A model generated the notes under the pieces. It did no database searches and was not told where the DNA came from. It saw only the letters and a program-made list of their open reading frames with translations. From Trichaptum fuscoviolaceum (lineage: Eukaryota > Basidiomycota > Agaricomycetes > Hymenochaetales > Trichaptaceae), in contig CAJSYZ010000003.1 in NCBI GenBank assembly GCA_910574455.1, positions 2,232,001 to 2,296,000 of the forward strand: 64,000 nt of DNA, in the 5' to 3' direction. Below, piece after piece: positions 52,064 to 64,000 of this stretch. Numbering within the stretch: the first letter of the stretch is position 1; each line of letters opens with the position of its first letter. The translations under genes were made by a program, and so were the position numbers.

Positions 52064-54457
52064 TCAGCATTGACCTAGGAACTTATTTTTGGGGAATGGT
52101 TGATTATATCCTCCAAGTTCCGCAGGCTGTTGCCAAGTCGTCAAATTTGGGTTCGTATATGCCTCAATGTATCTGCACACGCAACTTCAATGGACTACTA
52201 CCCAGCTGAAGAAAAGAAAACGTACGTATTGATATAGTCTTGAGTCGGGAAGTCCTTCGGATCACATCCAATATTTTTCTCGCCCTTGCGTTGATATACA
52301 CGAATATAATCCACAAGCATCGTCGCCGGGAATGGCAAATTGTCAAGGTCGACTTCCGCAAAATTCTTTGACATACCAAAGTTAATAATAATATACATGG
52401 GCTCTTGCGGGATCGGTCGTTCGCTGATTTCAACGCGCGTGTCGGCTGCCATACCAGCCTGCTTGAGTGTCCACGAGACCTTGCTATTCGCAATCCAGGT
52501 GATGTATGCATCGTCGAATCCTGGTTTGTACTCAAACCCGTGAATCGAAAAGCAGCCAGTCTCGTTGGTATAGCAGTTCTGGTCAATCTCCGTAACAACA
52601 GAAGTTGCTTGTTCTGAGGGCTGTTGTGTAAGGTATTGCAGGCAGGAAGAGAGGCAAAAATAACATACGGATAGCACTTCCCATGTATGCGTTCTGGAAA
52701 GAAAGTGTCGTGTCCTGTATGATTTCATTGTCCGACGTATTAAACCATTCATAGCTGAAAGAACGTCAATAAACACTCGATTAAGAGGAGAAACCCCATT
52801 TACGCATAATTGAATGGCGCCCACTGTGCACTCTGACTGACCTGACCCTGCAGCGGATCACCCTTTGCTCGCTTTGTAACCTGTGCCTCGAAAATATCGA
52901 TCTCAGGTGCCGATCGCCCGACGTATGTTCCGTCAGAGTGCACAGGACCTGGATGACTTTCGCCTGCGCACGTACACCGCGAAAGACGTTGTCCCGGGAG
53001 ATATGAAAGAGTCCCGCCTTTACCCGTGTCACCGTCGACTGTCGCAAGATATGGAAGTCCATTCATAGTTTGGTTTGGGACAGTACCGATATCGCAGGCG
53101 TCATATGTATATGGCCACATACCCTCAAGAGAAGCACCATAGCCAGCACGACCGAGATTGCCCATTGTCCAGCTAGAAACCCGAAGATGTTAAGGACTTG
53201 ATGCCGGACTAAAATGAGCAATTACTTACATTGCGGGCCAGAATCCTGAAACATCACTGTATCCAGGTAAAGAGACATTGACTTCGATGTAACCACCGGT
53301 AAAGCAGAACTTGTTCCAAGACGTCATCATTCCACTCTGGTAAGATAGGTTGTGCACCTGCTTATTAGACATGGTAATTTGCAGATGCTAGATTTAATAA
53401 ACTTGAGTACGCTGCCTTTGAAAGAGGAAGAAATTTCAAAACGGTCAACTGACCCCATTGATCGTTGTGATCGCCTCCGGATCATACCATTCCATATCAT
53501 TTGTCGACCAGTAGTACATATCGCCAGCTTCCCAGTAGGGATCATCACCCGGATAGAAACTCCGACCATCCAGGTTGAACTCGTCGGAGAATACAAGTTC
53601 AAGTTCCTCGCCGTCGACCCAGCTTGGCTATTAATAGAGTTAGTGTCATCATAAGGTATGAAACCGAGCCGAATAACCTTTGTATAGGCATCCTGAGGTG
53701 TATCTTTGTCAATTAGTCCGTAGTTCCCCGGCATGGAAGGGACCTGGCCCGAAGCATTGATACCGCCGATGTTAAATCCGCCTAAAGTTGACAGAGGAGT
53801 GGAAGTGAAGTGCGATATTATAGGATAGCCAGCGCTACGTATGTGACCATAATCAATTGCGGAGAGTAAGGCGGATATTAGAAGGAGAAACGCACAAGAG
53901 ACCGATCATCCCCACAATCAGAACCGAAAGACATCCCAGAGACTCAATACCACGCTTCGAACATGTAAACGGCTCGCCTTCGTCTTTACTCCGAACGTCT
54001 GGCGTATGGAGATAATCATCTTCCTCCTTGCAATCCGGCGAAAGATTTGATCCCCACTCGCGAGGATCAGGCGCAAATGAGTACTGTTAGAGATGAGTTA
54101 ATTCGAGAAATTGAAGGGGGAACGTAACGAATAGACGTACTTTATCTGTTACATGAGAAAACGTACTCCCACTTCTACGTTCGCCATAGCGGTTATCATA
54201 CTGGTACTTATGAGAAAGATATCCAATGACCCAGCAGACATGAGACTCACATAAAGGTAGCTCGTCCGAGGACCCTTTCCCGACGATCGCTTGGATTGTT
54301 GATCCATGAATACAGGCGTGAATGAGGAGGTAGATTGTCCCTGCTGCATCTTGGGGAGTAAGCTGGTGGATGAAGTTGACGCGGAGGACGGAGACTGCAG
54401 ATAAGCAGATTGTTTTCTGAGCTCCGAGCTCGATGGGAAGCGCTGTGGTCTCGACAT
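52064..54457 (-). CDS. SKN1: Beta-1,6-glucan synthesis protein Kre6/Skn1 (GH16)
   Basis: This is a type II membrane protein of the secretory pathway needed for cell-wall beta-1,6-glucan. The start [17 protein letters not shown] is a cytosolic Ser-rich tail. One TM helix follows ([16 protein letters not shown]). The luminal GH16-like domain has [106 protein letters not shown], a Cys-rich loop ([14 protein letters not shown]) and the active-site motif [11 protein letters not shown] with both glutamates. The end is [23 protein letters not shown], then [14 protein letters not shown] before TGA at 52064-52066. Eight or more exons are needed. Kre6 and Skn1 cannot be told apart by eye. No truncation was seen. 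Confidence 0.93.
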
Positions 54458-55367
54458 GTCCGAGATGCGTATTTAGTAGAGGGGCCTGGGTGGCGTTGCG
54501 TAGGAGAACAGTAAACGAGAGTAAATCGTGAAGCACGAAGGAACGAGAGTGAGAGTTGAGCGCAACGGTCTGCGGAGGCGGTGGAGGTGGTGGAGGTAAC
54601 GAAGAGAGAATGGAAATGAGAAACGCAGGGGGCCGGAAATGAGTGACAAAATTTCGGGGCTCGCCATATGTACTCAGGAAGCGAAGATCGTAATTGCACG
54701 TATGCGGTCATCTTACACCGAATACGGTTAGTCTGCGAGCGCATACTTCCAGAAGGGGAAACTCTAATTGCTATCGGAGTTTATCTTGCCGATCCTTGCC
54801 GGATGTTCTAGAACACTTTAAGCTCTCCAAACCGTTTTTGAAACTGTGTATTTCTTCAAAAAAAAGCAGAGTTCTCAACTGAGGAGACTACGACCAGGCT
54901 AACGAAGTAACGAGGAATATTCTAGAGAGACGAGTGGTTGTGAAATGACATGACTGATTGTGCCAAATGCTAATCATCATCTACCCTATTTAATGAACGT
55001 GCGACCGACAACGTGGCAACTTCAGGCAGTTGATCGTGACGACCCTGGGAGGTTGGGCGAAGGCAACAAACAATTTCTTACATGTAAAACCTTTCAACAT
55101 ATAGCACTTAGATGCGTGGTAGCAGATGAGAGAACCTCAGACCCCATTCATACAGATTAACCACTCTCATGTTCCAAATCATAGAAGGATTCCATTTGAG
55201 TGAAGGCGTAGATTTGTTTCGCCCTTCAAGTTAATGTACACTCTTTGGATAGGAGCAATTTCATGTGAAGTCCGGCAACAGATAATCTTCGGTCAGGAGG
55301 TAGAATGATTTCGACAATCAAATAACATTCACAACGCGCACCGACGCTAATTATAAAGGTATCAAAG
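54458..55367. other. Intergenic region, no gene seen
   Basis: 0.9 kb between the Kre6/Skn1 start and the stop of the GCPII-like gene, both minus. Positions 54560-54605 on + are G-rich (ggaggcggtggagg), equivalent to a pyrimidine-rich leader for the minus-strand gene. Nothing else recognised. Confidence 0.45.
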
Positions 55368-58300
55368 TTATACCTCGAGGTTGGCTGCCAGGCCGTCGAT
55401 CAACTTCTTCAGCCTATCAGCCTCTTGTTCGGCCAGAGTAACGTTTTTATCATAGGTCAACGCCTCTGTCAGCCCAGGGAATGTGGTTGCACCATAACCT
55501 ACAAATGCAGGACGTCCATTAGGGTGAGCTCGGATTCGGTAGATAAAAGTAGAGTAAACTGACCAAGCCACTTTCCGGGTGCAACTGCAAGGTTCCGGTA
55601 CCACTCCCGGTCTTTGATACCCTCCTCGCTGATGAAGCCTCGCTCAAACGACGTAAGCTTCTGATTAGCCACCCGCACACGTTTCGCAGCTGCAATGATC
55701 TGCTTCGCCAGCTTTGGTCTCTTTGTCCAGTGGTGCTTGAGGCGTTCCAACAGTTCTTCGGAATGAGTTTCCATCTCTTGTTGCTCTCTCAACCACGCTG
55801 GATAGCGACCAACACGTGGCCTCAGACGTCCACTCTCTCCTAATCCCGGTAGTTGCTTTATAGTCGTTTCTATATGCCTCGTGCCCGTGCAGCCTTCCTC
55901 GGCCTTCTCTTTCTTAAGCCACGCCTTGATCTTCCGGATCCACTTGCGGACAAACCGCCTGAGACGGCCGTGTCTGTGGTGTAATTTCCACCACTTCTTG
56001 ACGAGCTTCTTCAACGTTTTCTCAGCATCGTTTTTCTCTTCATCCAACGCTACGCTAGCTTTCTGAAGGTTTTGGATACTACCACGCAGCGCCGAGAAGT
56101 CAGCATCAAATCCTTGCTTTCCTGCAATATCCTCCACTCTAAGTGTATAGTTAGTAAAGAGTCGGTCGAAGAGATGGCCTGTGGGCACATACTTATTGAG
56201 GTAGTAATCAAGCTCGTAGGCATATTGAGATGTATTGAGGGGGAGGATGACGGCATCTGCTATACGGAGAAGCTGCAACCCCAGGTGTTTCGCCACAGCG
56301 ACCTGACGACGGGGAACCTCATTAATATGCATCATTTCACAGTCGGAATTCAGCTCACATGACGATGGAAGCCCGGATCCCCGAACCGCTCTTGCCAAGT
56401 CTGCGAGTCGAAGACCGAATGGTAATGGTACACGGGATCCGACAGCGTCGATCCAAAGCCTCCATTCGCACTTGCAACACCGATGCGTTGTAAGAATACT
56501 GTGTAGTCACTCCCGGAGCCAAGCGGATGGACACCCGTCACAGCACTGTGCACAGGAACACCGTGCATATCGATTTTCTTTCCACCCATAACCTCCGCGC
56601 GCAATTCGTCTGAGGCAGTGAGCAGTTGAGTACCATTCTCGTTTTCGGTGGTGAAGTCCTCCGCTTCAAGAATGGGTAGGCCATGCTGCTCTTCGTATAC
56701 ACGCAGGGCCTCTTCGTCAATCAGACCAAAGAGAGGACCAGTGTCAAGTCGGGCTTGCCATAAAGACCGTCCTGGGATCGTCGGATGCGGTATGTCCTTC
56801 GCAGCATCTCTAGCAAGATGGGCTAGAGAAGGTGAAGCACTGAGTCCAAATCGGGAGCCGCTGACGGAAGAGTCTATGAATATATTGATTGAAGTAAGAG
56901 AGCGGAACGAATTTGAGTAGAAGGTTGTCTCACCTAGGTTAAGATATGCGACGACGTGCTTCTCAATCCAATCCGCGAAGTCCTCGCCCCACTCCGTACT
57001 TCCAATGAGACCATACTATACATGTATTGGTGAACGTTCATCATTGATCTCTACAATGCACTCACTTCCTCAGCATCCCAGCTTGCAATGACAATGGTTC
57101 GCAGAGGCCTCCATCCCTTCCTTATCAGCTTTCCGAGTCCTCGCACAACCTCATATGTTGAAACAGTGCCCGAAGTTGGATCAGTTGCACCAAGAACCTG
57201 CAAATAGTTCAGTCACAGTAAACTGCCTTCCGGATAAAAGACAAACCCATGCTATATTAAAAAGTTAGAACTAACACAGAAACGAAGTACGAAATTACTA
57301 ACCGTCCCGGTGATTTCCGACGACGACCACTTCGTCTCTGATAATGCCAGGGATGACAGCCATTGTATTCCAGATCGGCGTTACCTTGTCGTCCACTATT
57401 GGATTCACAAAAAGTAAGTGCTTAGTCCCCTGTAGTTCACTTGTAGCATACCATGGTTAACAAGCTTAACCGTCCTGTTCTGACCACCCTCAAGAATTTC
57501 CTGGAGAAGGCGGTGGGCATTGCTCCACGATATAGGGAGACTTGGGATGTCGGGGATGTTTTCGCCCCGAGTACGGGTGCTATTCTCATACGATGGGTAA
57601 CCGGGCGTCGTAGGGTCACCCGGATAGGATGAGATGAACTGGACTGAGCCTCGTTGTACAGACGTCGGGTTACGTGCTGGCCCATACGGATAGCTACGGT
57701 AGCAATGTGATTTAGTATGGTAAAGTCAGCTAAAGCTCACTAATACATACGCAGCATAACCATTATCCCAAGTTACACTTCCATCGTCCCGAAGGTCCGA
57801 ATAGATAAGACAACCTACAGCACCTCGTTCCTGTGCACCCTTGACCTGAAAGCACGGAGCGGTCAGTAATTGTGGCATTTCATCTCGAAGAAATCAAGAC
57901 CTGCCTTTAGGCCACGGAAAATGCCTCCGTATCGAGCAATGACGATAGTACCATTGAAATTCACGCCTTCGTCGTCGTCAGTGTTTGCGTATTAACATGA
58001 AGATATCACTAAGGAAACACACACCCTGTGCTTCCAAGGCGTCGAAATCCTCTTTCCGCCCATAGTTCACATAGACTAACCTGCCCTGCACCTCGCCTCC
58101 ACGGCTCAGCCCGTGGAAGGTAGGAACTGCAAGGGCATATTTTGCCGCGTCTGGATCCAGTTCTCCCTCCGTAGCTTCTTCAATGTCAGCCTTCCAAGAG
58201 ACCGTCCCATCGTCGTTCAGGATTTCCAAGCTCCGGTCAAGAGGTGAATTCATGACTGGGTAATAGGTGTCAACCCAAGCAGCAGGGGACCTAAGCTTCG

Positions 58301-58889
58301 GGATGTTCAGCGTAGCTTTCCTAGATTCTATGCTACCGGCTGAGAAGACGGGTTCCTTGGATGGCTTCTCGATTCCGAGTTCCTTCTGAAGAAGGTGCAA
58401 GAAGTCTATGGCAGTATCGAAGTCACCGGGTGTTCCAGCCATATGAGGTTTTGTCGCGAATTGACGAGATGTGTTTATTGCGCTCTCGTTATTAGGGACA
58501 CGACTTGACAGCTTTGTGAGTACGAATTAAATCAGCGCAGAAGTTTTGTTGACTTACAGAAATATCTTCTCCGCTGCCTTGCCATTCAAAATACGGTGGC
58601 GACGGCCATGGTGACCATGATGACCATGGTGCCTCTTGAATGCCTCTAGATCACCCAACGCACCTCCAGCGAGAATTGGCCATGGTACGACAGCCTCCTC
58701 GGGCGAGAGCTGAGTTGTAAGAAGTCCGCGCTTCTTCAAGACGAACGACACTGCCCAGATTGACAACAAAGCCACAGTAAGCAATACCCTCCTTGCCCTA
58801 GACAGACGCGCTTTCGGTTGTGATGCCAAGGTCGCTGGCACGGGGATGCCAACACCCTCCTTGGGCATTGGGTCGTATTCGACTTTCAT
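55368..58889 (-). CDS. Glutamate carboxypeptidase II-like M28B metallopeptidase
   Basis: This is a type II membrane protein of the GCPII/transferrin-receptor family. The start [14 protein letters not shown] is cytosolic and one TM helix follows ([17 protein letters not shown]). A His-rich segment ([14 protein letters not shown], about residues 86-100) is unusual. The PA domain holds [20 protein letters not shown] and [14 protein letters not shown]. The M28 domain has its zinc ligands: [20 protein letters not shown] (His, Asp), [14 protein letters not shown] (catalytic Glu and ligand Glu), VAYLNLDSSVSG (Asp) and [10 protein letters not shown] (His). The substrate-arm piece [17 protein letters not shown] is present. 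The C-terminal dimerisation-like domain contains an inserted strongly basic stretch ([18 protein letters not shown] and following). At least 11 exons, about 900 residues. All zinc ligands are present, so it is probably an active peptidase. The stop is TAA at 55368-55370. Confidence 0.92.
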
Positions 58890-59182
58890 GATGGTATGAG
58901 AGAGAGAGAACCTGTCTTGCCGTGGGTGTTATGGCCAACTAATTATACTCTAAAATGTCGACATGCACGTTCATGTGGAGAGTTCCATGCCTGCTCGGCA
59001 TGAATGAAATTCGACACCGTTTATAGTAAGCGCAACGGGAGCAACTGTGCTTTTCTCATTTCGGAGCCGTGTTTTGGCGGATAAGTGTGAAAAAAAACGA
59101 TAACAAAGCAGTAGGCGTAAATGGATGTAAAGTGTACACATTAAACCTCCAATTAAATATCCACATAAAAGCACAACGCAAA

Positions 59183-61948
59183 TCAATCCTTCGAGGCATT
59201 AGCTGAAGCAGCCTCCCGGTGCTGTTCTGCTTCACTGGGCTCGTCACAGTAAAGTGGGGCGCTGGTAGTTGCTTGATCGTCGTCATCCAAGAAACCTGAG
59301 TGGAATCCCACAGGACCTGAGGCGACCTGATGTTCGTCTCCGGCTGTCAGGCGCATCTCTTCCTCCTCGTCAAACACTACATCGCCATGTCTATCTCGGC
59401 CAGAACTAGTGACTCGTGCGCCATCTATCGAAGTCATTCGGAGGTTCTCCGCATCAGACACACGCTCGTAACGAGCCCGCTTGTTACGTCTCATTTGGCG
59501 GATGACGAGGAAGGCACCAAAACCGATGAGGAGGATGGAAGCCACAGAGCCCACTGCGCTAATCCAAAATCGAGTCGAGTCACTCATGGCATCATTGATA
59601 TTGGGTTCTGCCGAGGACATAGATGAAGGTTGGGATGTTTGTCCACCTTCCGATGCCGACACTACATCTTTATCAGACGAGTCTGACGACCCGCTCGAAG
59701 GGGCAGGCATTCCGGTGCTTAAATGAACAGTGGGCTTTGTGTATGACTTCGTGGTGGATGCGATGGTAGTAGTCGATGTCGTCGGATCGGTCGTGCTCGG
59801 AATGGGCTCCTGCGGTAGCTCTGGGGGAGGGAAAGGTAAATCTTCGGTGTTCCTCAAGACATACGGTTTGGCTCTCTTTGGGTCGTTGGCGGAACCCCAA
59901 AGAGTCAAGCTCCATCCAATGAATCGGCCACTCTCATCTTCAATGTCCTGGTCGTTGACTTTTATCGTCCATTTTCCTATAGGATCTTCATCCCTGTGAA
60001 AAGCCCATGAGATTTGCATATTGAAAATAGCTAAATTATCTCACCAGTGCTTCACAGTCATGAATCTCCATCCCTGGTACCCTCTACGGCTGCTGTCAAG
60101 CTTGCGTTTCTCCGATAGCATACTCCTAATGCCATGCGGACTGGTGAGTTCAACTTCAACGTCCCCTCTCCGTGTATGCTCAATCCACACGTTCACAGTG
60201 ACGTGCTCTAGCTTATCAAAATTGTTGTTCTCCAATGTCTGCCAAGTGACTTCGATGTCGCTCGTAATCCCATCTGCCGTTATTCGCTTTCCGCTGTCGA
60301 ATTCTCCTTTCACATTCATGGTACCACCCTCAATTTGGATTGGCGGCAGCTCGACCCAAGCTTGTGGCTTGACAGTAGACCATTTCTGAGCCGCTGTGAC
60401 GAAGTCGTAAGCATCAAGCTTTCCAAAGCCGTACTTATAACTATACGGGCGTCCGGTCGCGGTGAGCTCCCAATCTTCATCACCGGGATTTACAACTTGT
60501 GCAGACTGGACACATAAATGCTGGATATCCCTCCAGCTCAGATCAGGTCTGCATTAAAAGGAGAATATTAAATATAGACTTTTTTAAGCTCAAGAGGATA
60601 AATACCGAACAGATAATGCGAGAGCAAATATTCCGACTGCGTTTGGAGCCGCTGCAGATGTACCACCGTGGCCCGTCGTACACTTGTCTTTGCCAACATC
60701 TGTTGTCACCTAAATATGTGTTCGTGATCATGAGCTGACGGATAATTTAGAGCTAGATCTCACATACAATTTGTTTCTTCTGGTTACTCCCAGAACTATA
60801 CGTAACAACCATATTCGCTGCGCAAGCCTCGGAGTAGTATGGTCGTTTGCCTTCATAGTCGATCGCTGCCACAGTTACGGAATAGATACTGTTTGTATAT
60901 CCGTCAAAGTTGCATTGGTCTCCCGAATAAGCGCCATTGCCGCTGGCGAAGACAAATACTGAGCCCTTTCCATCTCGTCCATTCTGAACGCCATTCACGA
61001 TTGCTTTCTGTATGAGGTACCCAGGTGCTTCCATGGACATGCCATCATCTGAGGGGCCCCATGAACAACTGTATATTGATGTGTTTTGATAGGCGAAGTT
61101 CAGAGCAGCGGCCTCGTCCACGTCAGTAATTGGACCGGAGAGAATACGAATACCCGCAACTTTGGACTTGTAAGCAATCCCGACACCACATACGCCATTC
61201 TTGACGGCAGCAATTTGGCCCGCACAGCGAGTACCGTGATGATCGTCCCATAGCTTTGGCGTAGGAAGGTCCTCGTGATCATTGAAATCATGAGAGCCTT
61301 CAGCAAACTGATGTAACAATTAGAAAGGTAGATAATCTGTGCTATCATGGTACTCACGAAGTTATCTGCTAAATCGTCACTCTCATAATCCAATCCATCA
61401 TCAACCATAGCGGAGATGACACCCTCGCCCATAATACCCATATCCCAAACCGGTGTCGCGTTTAGCATATGTTCTGGAAACTCCTCATTGACCAGGTGCC
61501 ACTGATCGGGGAAGAGCGGGTCTGCGATACCCAGGCGCTCAGCCACTGCTCTTGACAAAGAATGACCGTCTTCATCGTTCTGAGGTAGCGGAGCTGGTAT
61601 GGCTGCTCGTTTAGTTCTTTGTCGAGGAGCCTGCTTCTCAATATACCGTATCGCAGGTTGTATTACGTCCCTCTTCCAAAAGGTGTCCTTCTGCAATGCG
61701 TCCGTTAAGCTTGACGCGTCCTTAGAAACGCGAAGTAGCCAGTGGTCTCGAAGTTCGCCCGCGGGCTCCACCACCTCTGCACCTAGCGCATTGGCGCACT
61801 CTGATATTGAGACACCTTTACTTGGATCGAGCTCTAGCACATAGTAGTCATGGGAGTCGTAAGAGCGCTTCACAGGACGCGAGAGTGATGATGCCGAAGA
61901 AACAAGAGTCAGGATCAATAGCCCAGCAACGACAGAGTTTGAGTACAT
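59183..61948 (-). CDS. KEX2: Kexin, Kex2-type proprotein convertase
   Basis: This Golgi subtilisin-like endoprotease cleaves after Lys-Arg/Arg-Arg in secretory precursors. The start MYSNSVVAGLLILTLVSSASS is a signal peptide. The prodomain ends at RQRTKR, the expected autocleavage site. Catalytic residues are Asp in SAMVDDGLDYESDDL, His in WDDHHGTRCAGQIAA, the oxyanion Asn in FVFASGNGAYSGDQC and Ser in TTGHGGTSAAAPNAVG. The P domain follows (VTVNVWIEHTRRGDVEVELTSPHG, then DPIGKWTIKVNDQ and GWSLTLWGS). A Thr/Ser/Pro-rich stalk, a TM helix (FWISAVGSVASILLIGFGAFLVI) and an acidic cytosolic tail complete the architecture. About seven exons and about 840 residues. The gene is divergent from the glucosidase II beta gene with 409 bp between starts. 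Confidence 0.96.
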
Positions 61949-62357
61949 TCTAGAGGAATGTAATATGCTTCTAGAGGTAGCTGGAGGTATCCAAAGGAGG
62001 AATATAAAGACTTTGGATGGTTTCAGGACGACATGTAAAACAACGAAGGGAGCGACAAGAGGACTGCGGCGGCGGGCGAGGTGGAAGTTGAGTGACAGGA
62101 AACGGCAATCTCTCAGGGTCTCTTGGCTGCCACTAAATCAGGTACTTAAATCTACCACAGTGAGAAAGCCGAGACAACAGAAAATAGTGGATATAATCAG
62201 CGCTCGGGCTTGTCACTGGTACATAGCAGTAATCTCACAGCGAGAAAGATGTGAGATTTGTTTCCGGATATCTGAAGCACTTGAAGTGCAGGGACAAATA
62301 AGGACAAACTGTCGATCTAAAGACGCGTTCGGTACGTGGACAGCTGGCACTCCTTCA
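61949..62357. promoter_or_regulatory. Divergent promoter region KEX2 / glucosidase II beta
   Basis: 409 bp between divergent ATGs of two secretory-pathway genes. An upstream in-frame open stretch exists for the + gene from 61965, but the ATG at 62358 begins a clear signal peptide. No specific UPR element was identified by eye. Confidence 0.45.
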
Positions 62358-64000
62358 ATGCTGTCGTGGCTACTTCTCAGTTTACTTGCGGGCTCGTACT
62401 CAACCGTGCTCGGCGCACGTACGGTGGACAAGACTCTGGGTGTCCAACCGGTTTTACTATCAAGCTACAGGCCTTTAGCAGGCTCTAGATGGAAATGCCT
62501 TGACGGCTCGAAGGAAATCTCTTGGGATTCTGTGAACGATGACTATTGCGACTGCGAGGACGGCAGTGATGAACCTGGTGCGTTATTCTTGCCTGATTCT
62601 AGCTTTGAAACTGATTGAAATACTTTTAGGAACAAGTGCGTGTCCTAATGCCTCGTTCTTCTGTAGAAATGAGGGGCATCATGGAATGGTAATACGGAGT
62701 TCACGAGTCAACGATGGTCTTTGTGGTATGTTATGCTACTCAGGTGTGAATGTTTTGACTTCTTTAAATTGTAAAACCAGAGCCAGAGTGCTGTGATGGA
62801 TCGGATGAGGCCCCTGGGGTATGTCCGAACAAGTGCGAGGAGATTGGGAAGGCATATAGGGCAAAGGTTGAAGCTGAGACGAAAACACGAAAGACAGTAT
62901 GTGAACACATGTAGGAAGCGTGTTCTCCATTTCTCTAATGGACGACATTTACCATTAGGGTGCCAAAATACGTTCAACCTACGTTTCGTTTGCTGCCAAG
63001 GAAAAGAAGCGCTTAGAGGATCACCTAGCCACGAACATAAGGGAGATCGCGCAACGTGAGAAGGAGGTCGCAAGACTAAAAGGTAAACACATGATGAAGA
63101 GAATGTTGATTGAACACTGATCTCGACGCTGTCGGTATAGATATCCTCGATCGTGTTGAAACCACCTCAGCCGAAGCACTCGAAAGGAAGAAAGAATCTC
63201 GTACGCTTATCGGGTCTTGTCTTCAAACTGCAGCCTCTGACGAAATGTATTAGCTCTATACCAATCCCTGCTCACTCACGCATCCGCTCTCAAGTCACTT
63301 AAGCGTGAGTACGACAAGCTGAAAGAGAACGAACGCATGCTCTCGGACATTCTTGCACACCTCCGCTCCGGTTACAACCCCAACTACCAAGATATGGCAG
63401 TCCTAGAAGCAGTCCGAGGCTACGAGCATTACGCGGGTTTACCTCCCAGCAACGACAGAGATAAGGTCGAGGAGGAGGAACTAGGTTCCGACGAGGAGCT
63501 GAATACCCAATCCGCAGAGGAAGAACAGATAGACGAAGATGTTGAGGAAGAGTGGACCAAGGAAAAGCTGGAAGGATGGGAATTAGGAAATGTGATTGAT
63601 CAGGACCACGAGACTCTTCTGCTTGAACACGAACAACACCTTGGAACTGATCCTACACGCTCTATTCGTGAGTTTCATTTATTTACTTGCGTCCCTAATG
63701 CCCATAAATTTGGCAGTATTCGACCTATCCTCGTACCTTCCTGATTCTCTGGTACCTCAGTATGAGGCTCTCAGGGACGCTGTTGTCTCTTTCTTGGAAA
63801 CCATTGGTATTGCCAAAGGGATTGAATCTGCTTCAGCGGGTGAGTTTCCAATTCAAGTTATCGTTTGTGTCAAAAACTCATCACAATGCACAGATACCTC
63901 AAAAGCCCGGAATGCATTCCAACAAGCTGAAAACAGCCTTAACATCGCCAAGAAAGAGAAGGAGCAAGCGGATAAAGAGCTTACCCGCCTGTTTGACCCA
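62358..64000 (+). CDS. GTB1: Glucosidase II beta subunit, 3' end outside window
   Basis: This ER-luminal regulatory subunit of glucosidase II trims the inner glucoses of N-glycans with the alpha subunit. The start [21 protein letters not shown] is a signal peptide. The N-terminal LDLRA-like repeats are [19 protein letters not shown], then [30 protein letters not shown] and [20 protein letters not shown], joined across short introns and giving the paired DGSDE motifs of the family. A long Glu/Lys coiled coil follows ([29 protein letters not shown]). An acidic segment (about 63470-63560, [20 protein letters not shown]) comes next, then [21 protein letters not shown]. The window ends inside another coiled coil, and the C-terminal mannose-6-phosphate-receptor homology domain lies beyond it. 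At least six introns are visible. Confidence 0.92.

Noticed and set aside
51867..52070. Minus-strand 67-codon frame with a serine run
   Set aside because: It is a translation of the GGA microsatellite overlapping the Kre6/Skn1 stop; no homology.

Overview
The window is nuclear DNA of a basidiomycete, most likely a mushroom-forming Agaricomycete. Genes are close together on both strands and are broken by many short GT-AG introns of about 46-65 nt, plus two probable GC-AG introns. Start regions have pyrimidine-rich leaders. The protein families (CLASP/Stu1, Erb1, Arp4, Kex2, Kre6/Skn1, GH125, Hem1, Arg8, a basidiomycete-type seven-TM protein) are fungal. No operon, phage or bacterial feature was seen. 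I recognise 23 protein-coding loci, two of them cut by the window ends. There are also two nearly identical tRNA-Val(AAC)-like genes and one intact-looking non-autonomous DNA transposon.

Layout. 1-1068: 3' part of a MYND-finger protein (+). 1831-6301: CLASP/Stu1 (+). 7194-8693 (-) and 8867-9630 (+): mitochondrial rhomboid protease and TRAPP subunit Trs20, sharing a 173-bp divergent promoter. 10115-11591: unknown low-complexity protein (+), then a long pyrimidine-rich trailer. 13174-15866: ribosome biogenesis factor Erb1 (-). 16019-18441: the transposon, with 328-bp terminal inverted repeats, an 8-bp target duplication and internal arrays. It sits in what was a roughly 213-bp divergent promoter between ERB1 and ARP4 (18511-20560, +). 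20561-22985: spacer without a recognised gene. 22986-24994: seven-TM protein (+). 25756-26659: UPF0642 nucleolar-type protein (-). 27663-27744: tRNA-Val-like (-). 27979-28601: SelW/Rdx-type CxxC protein (-). 28806-29577: TMEM208/Snd2 (+). 29731-31198: secreted aspartic protease (-). 31919-34687: Myb-repeat/AT-hook factor resembling SNAPC4 (+). 34822-35807: TFIID subunit Taf8 (-). 36014-36794: riboflavin kinase (+). 37141-38527: Cwf21/SRRM2-type splicing factor (+). 38753-40926: 5-aminolevulinate synthase (-). 42333-44236: acetylornithine aminotransferase (-). 45187-46965: unknown Ser/Pro-rich protein (+). 48172-50822: GH125 exo-alpha-1,6-mannosidase (+). 50917-50998: second tRNA-Val-like gene (+). 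52064-54457: Kre6/Skn1 beta-1,6-glucan synthesis protein (-). 55368-58889: glutamate carboxypeptidase II-like protein (-). 59183-61948: kexin (-). 62358-64000: glucosidase II beta subunit, 5' part (+).

How the genes relate. Most are unlinked housekeeping genes, as expected in a fungal chromosome. Two loose themes appear. One is gene expression machinery at 13-38 kb (Erb1, Arp4, SNAPC4-like, Taf8, Cwf21). The other is the secretory pathway and cell surface at 48-64 kb (GH125, Kre6/Skn1, GCPII-like, Kex2, glucosidase II beta). The most unusual features are the transposon and its repeat arrays, the two tRNA genes whose only differences lie in a predicted intron that can pair with the anticodon, and two independent 8-nt micro-exons that encode conserved residues.

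Exon limits were worked out by hand from splice signals, reading phase and remembered family motifs. They were not checked against transcripts.
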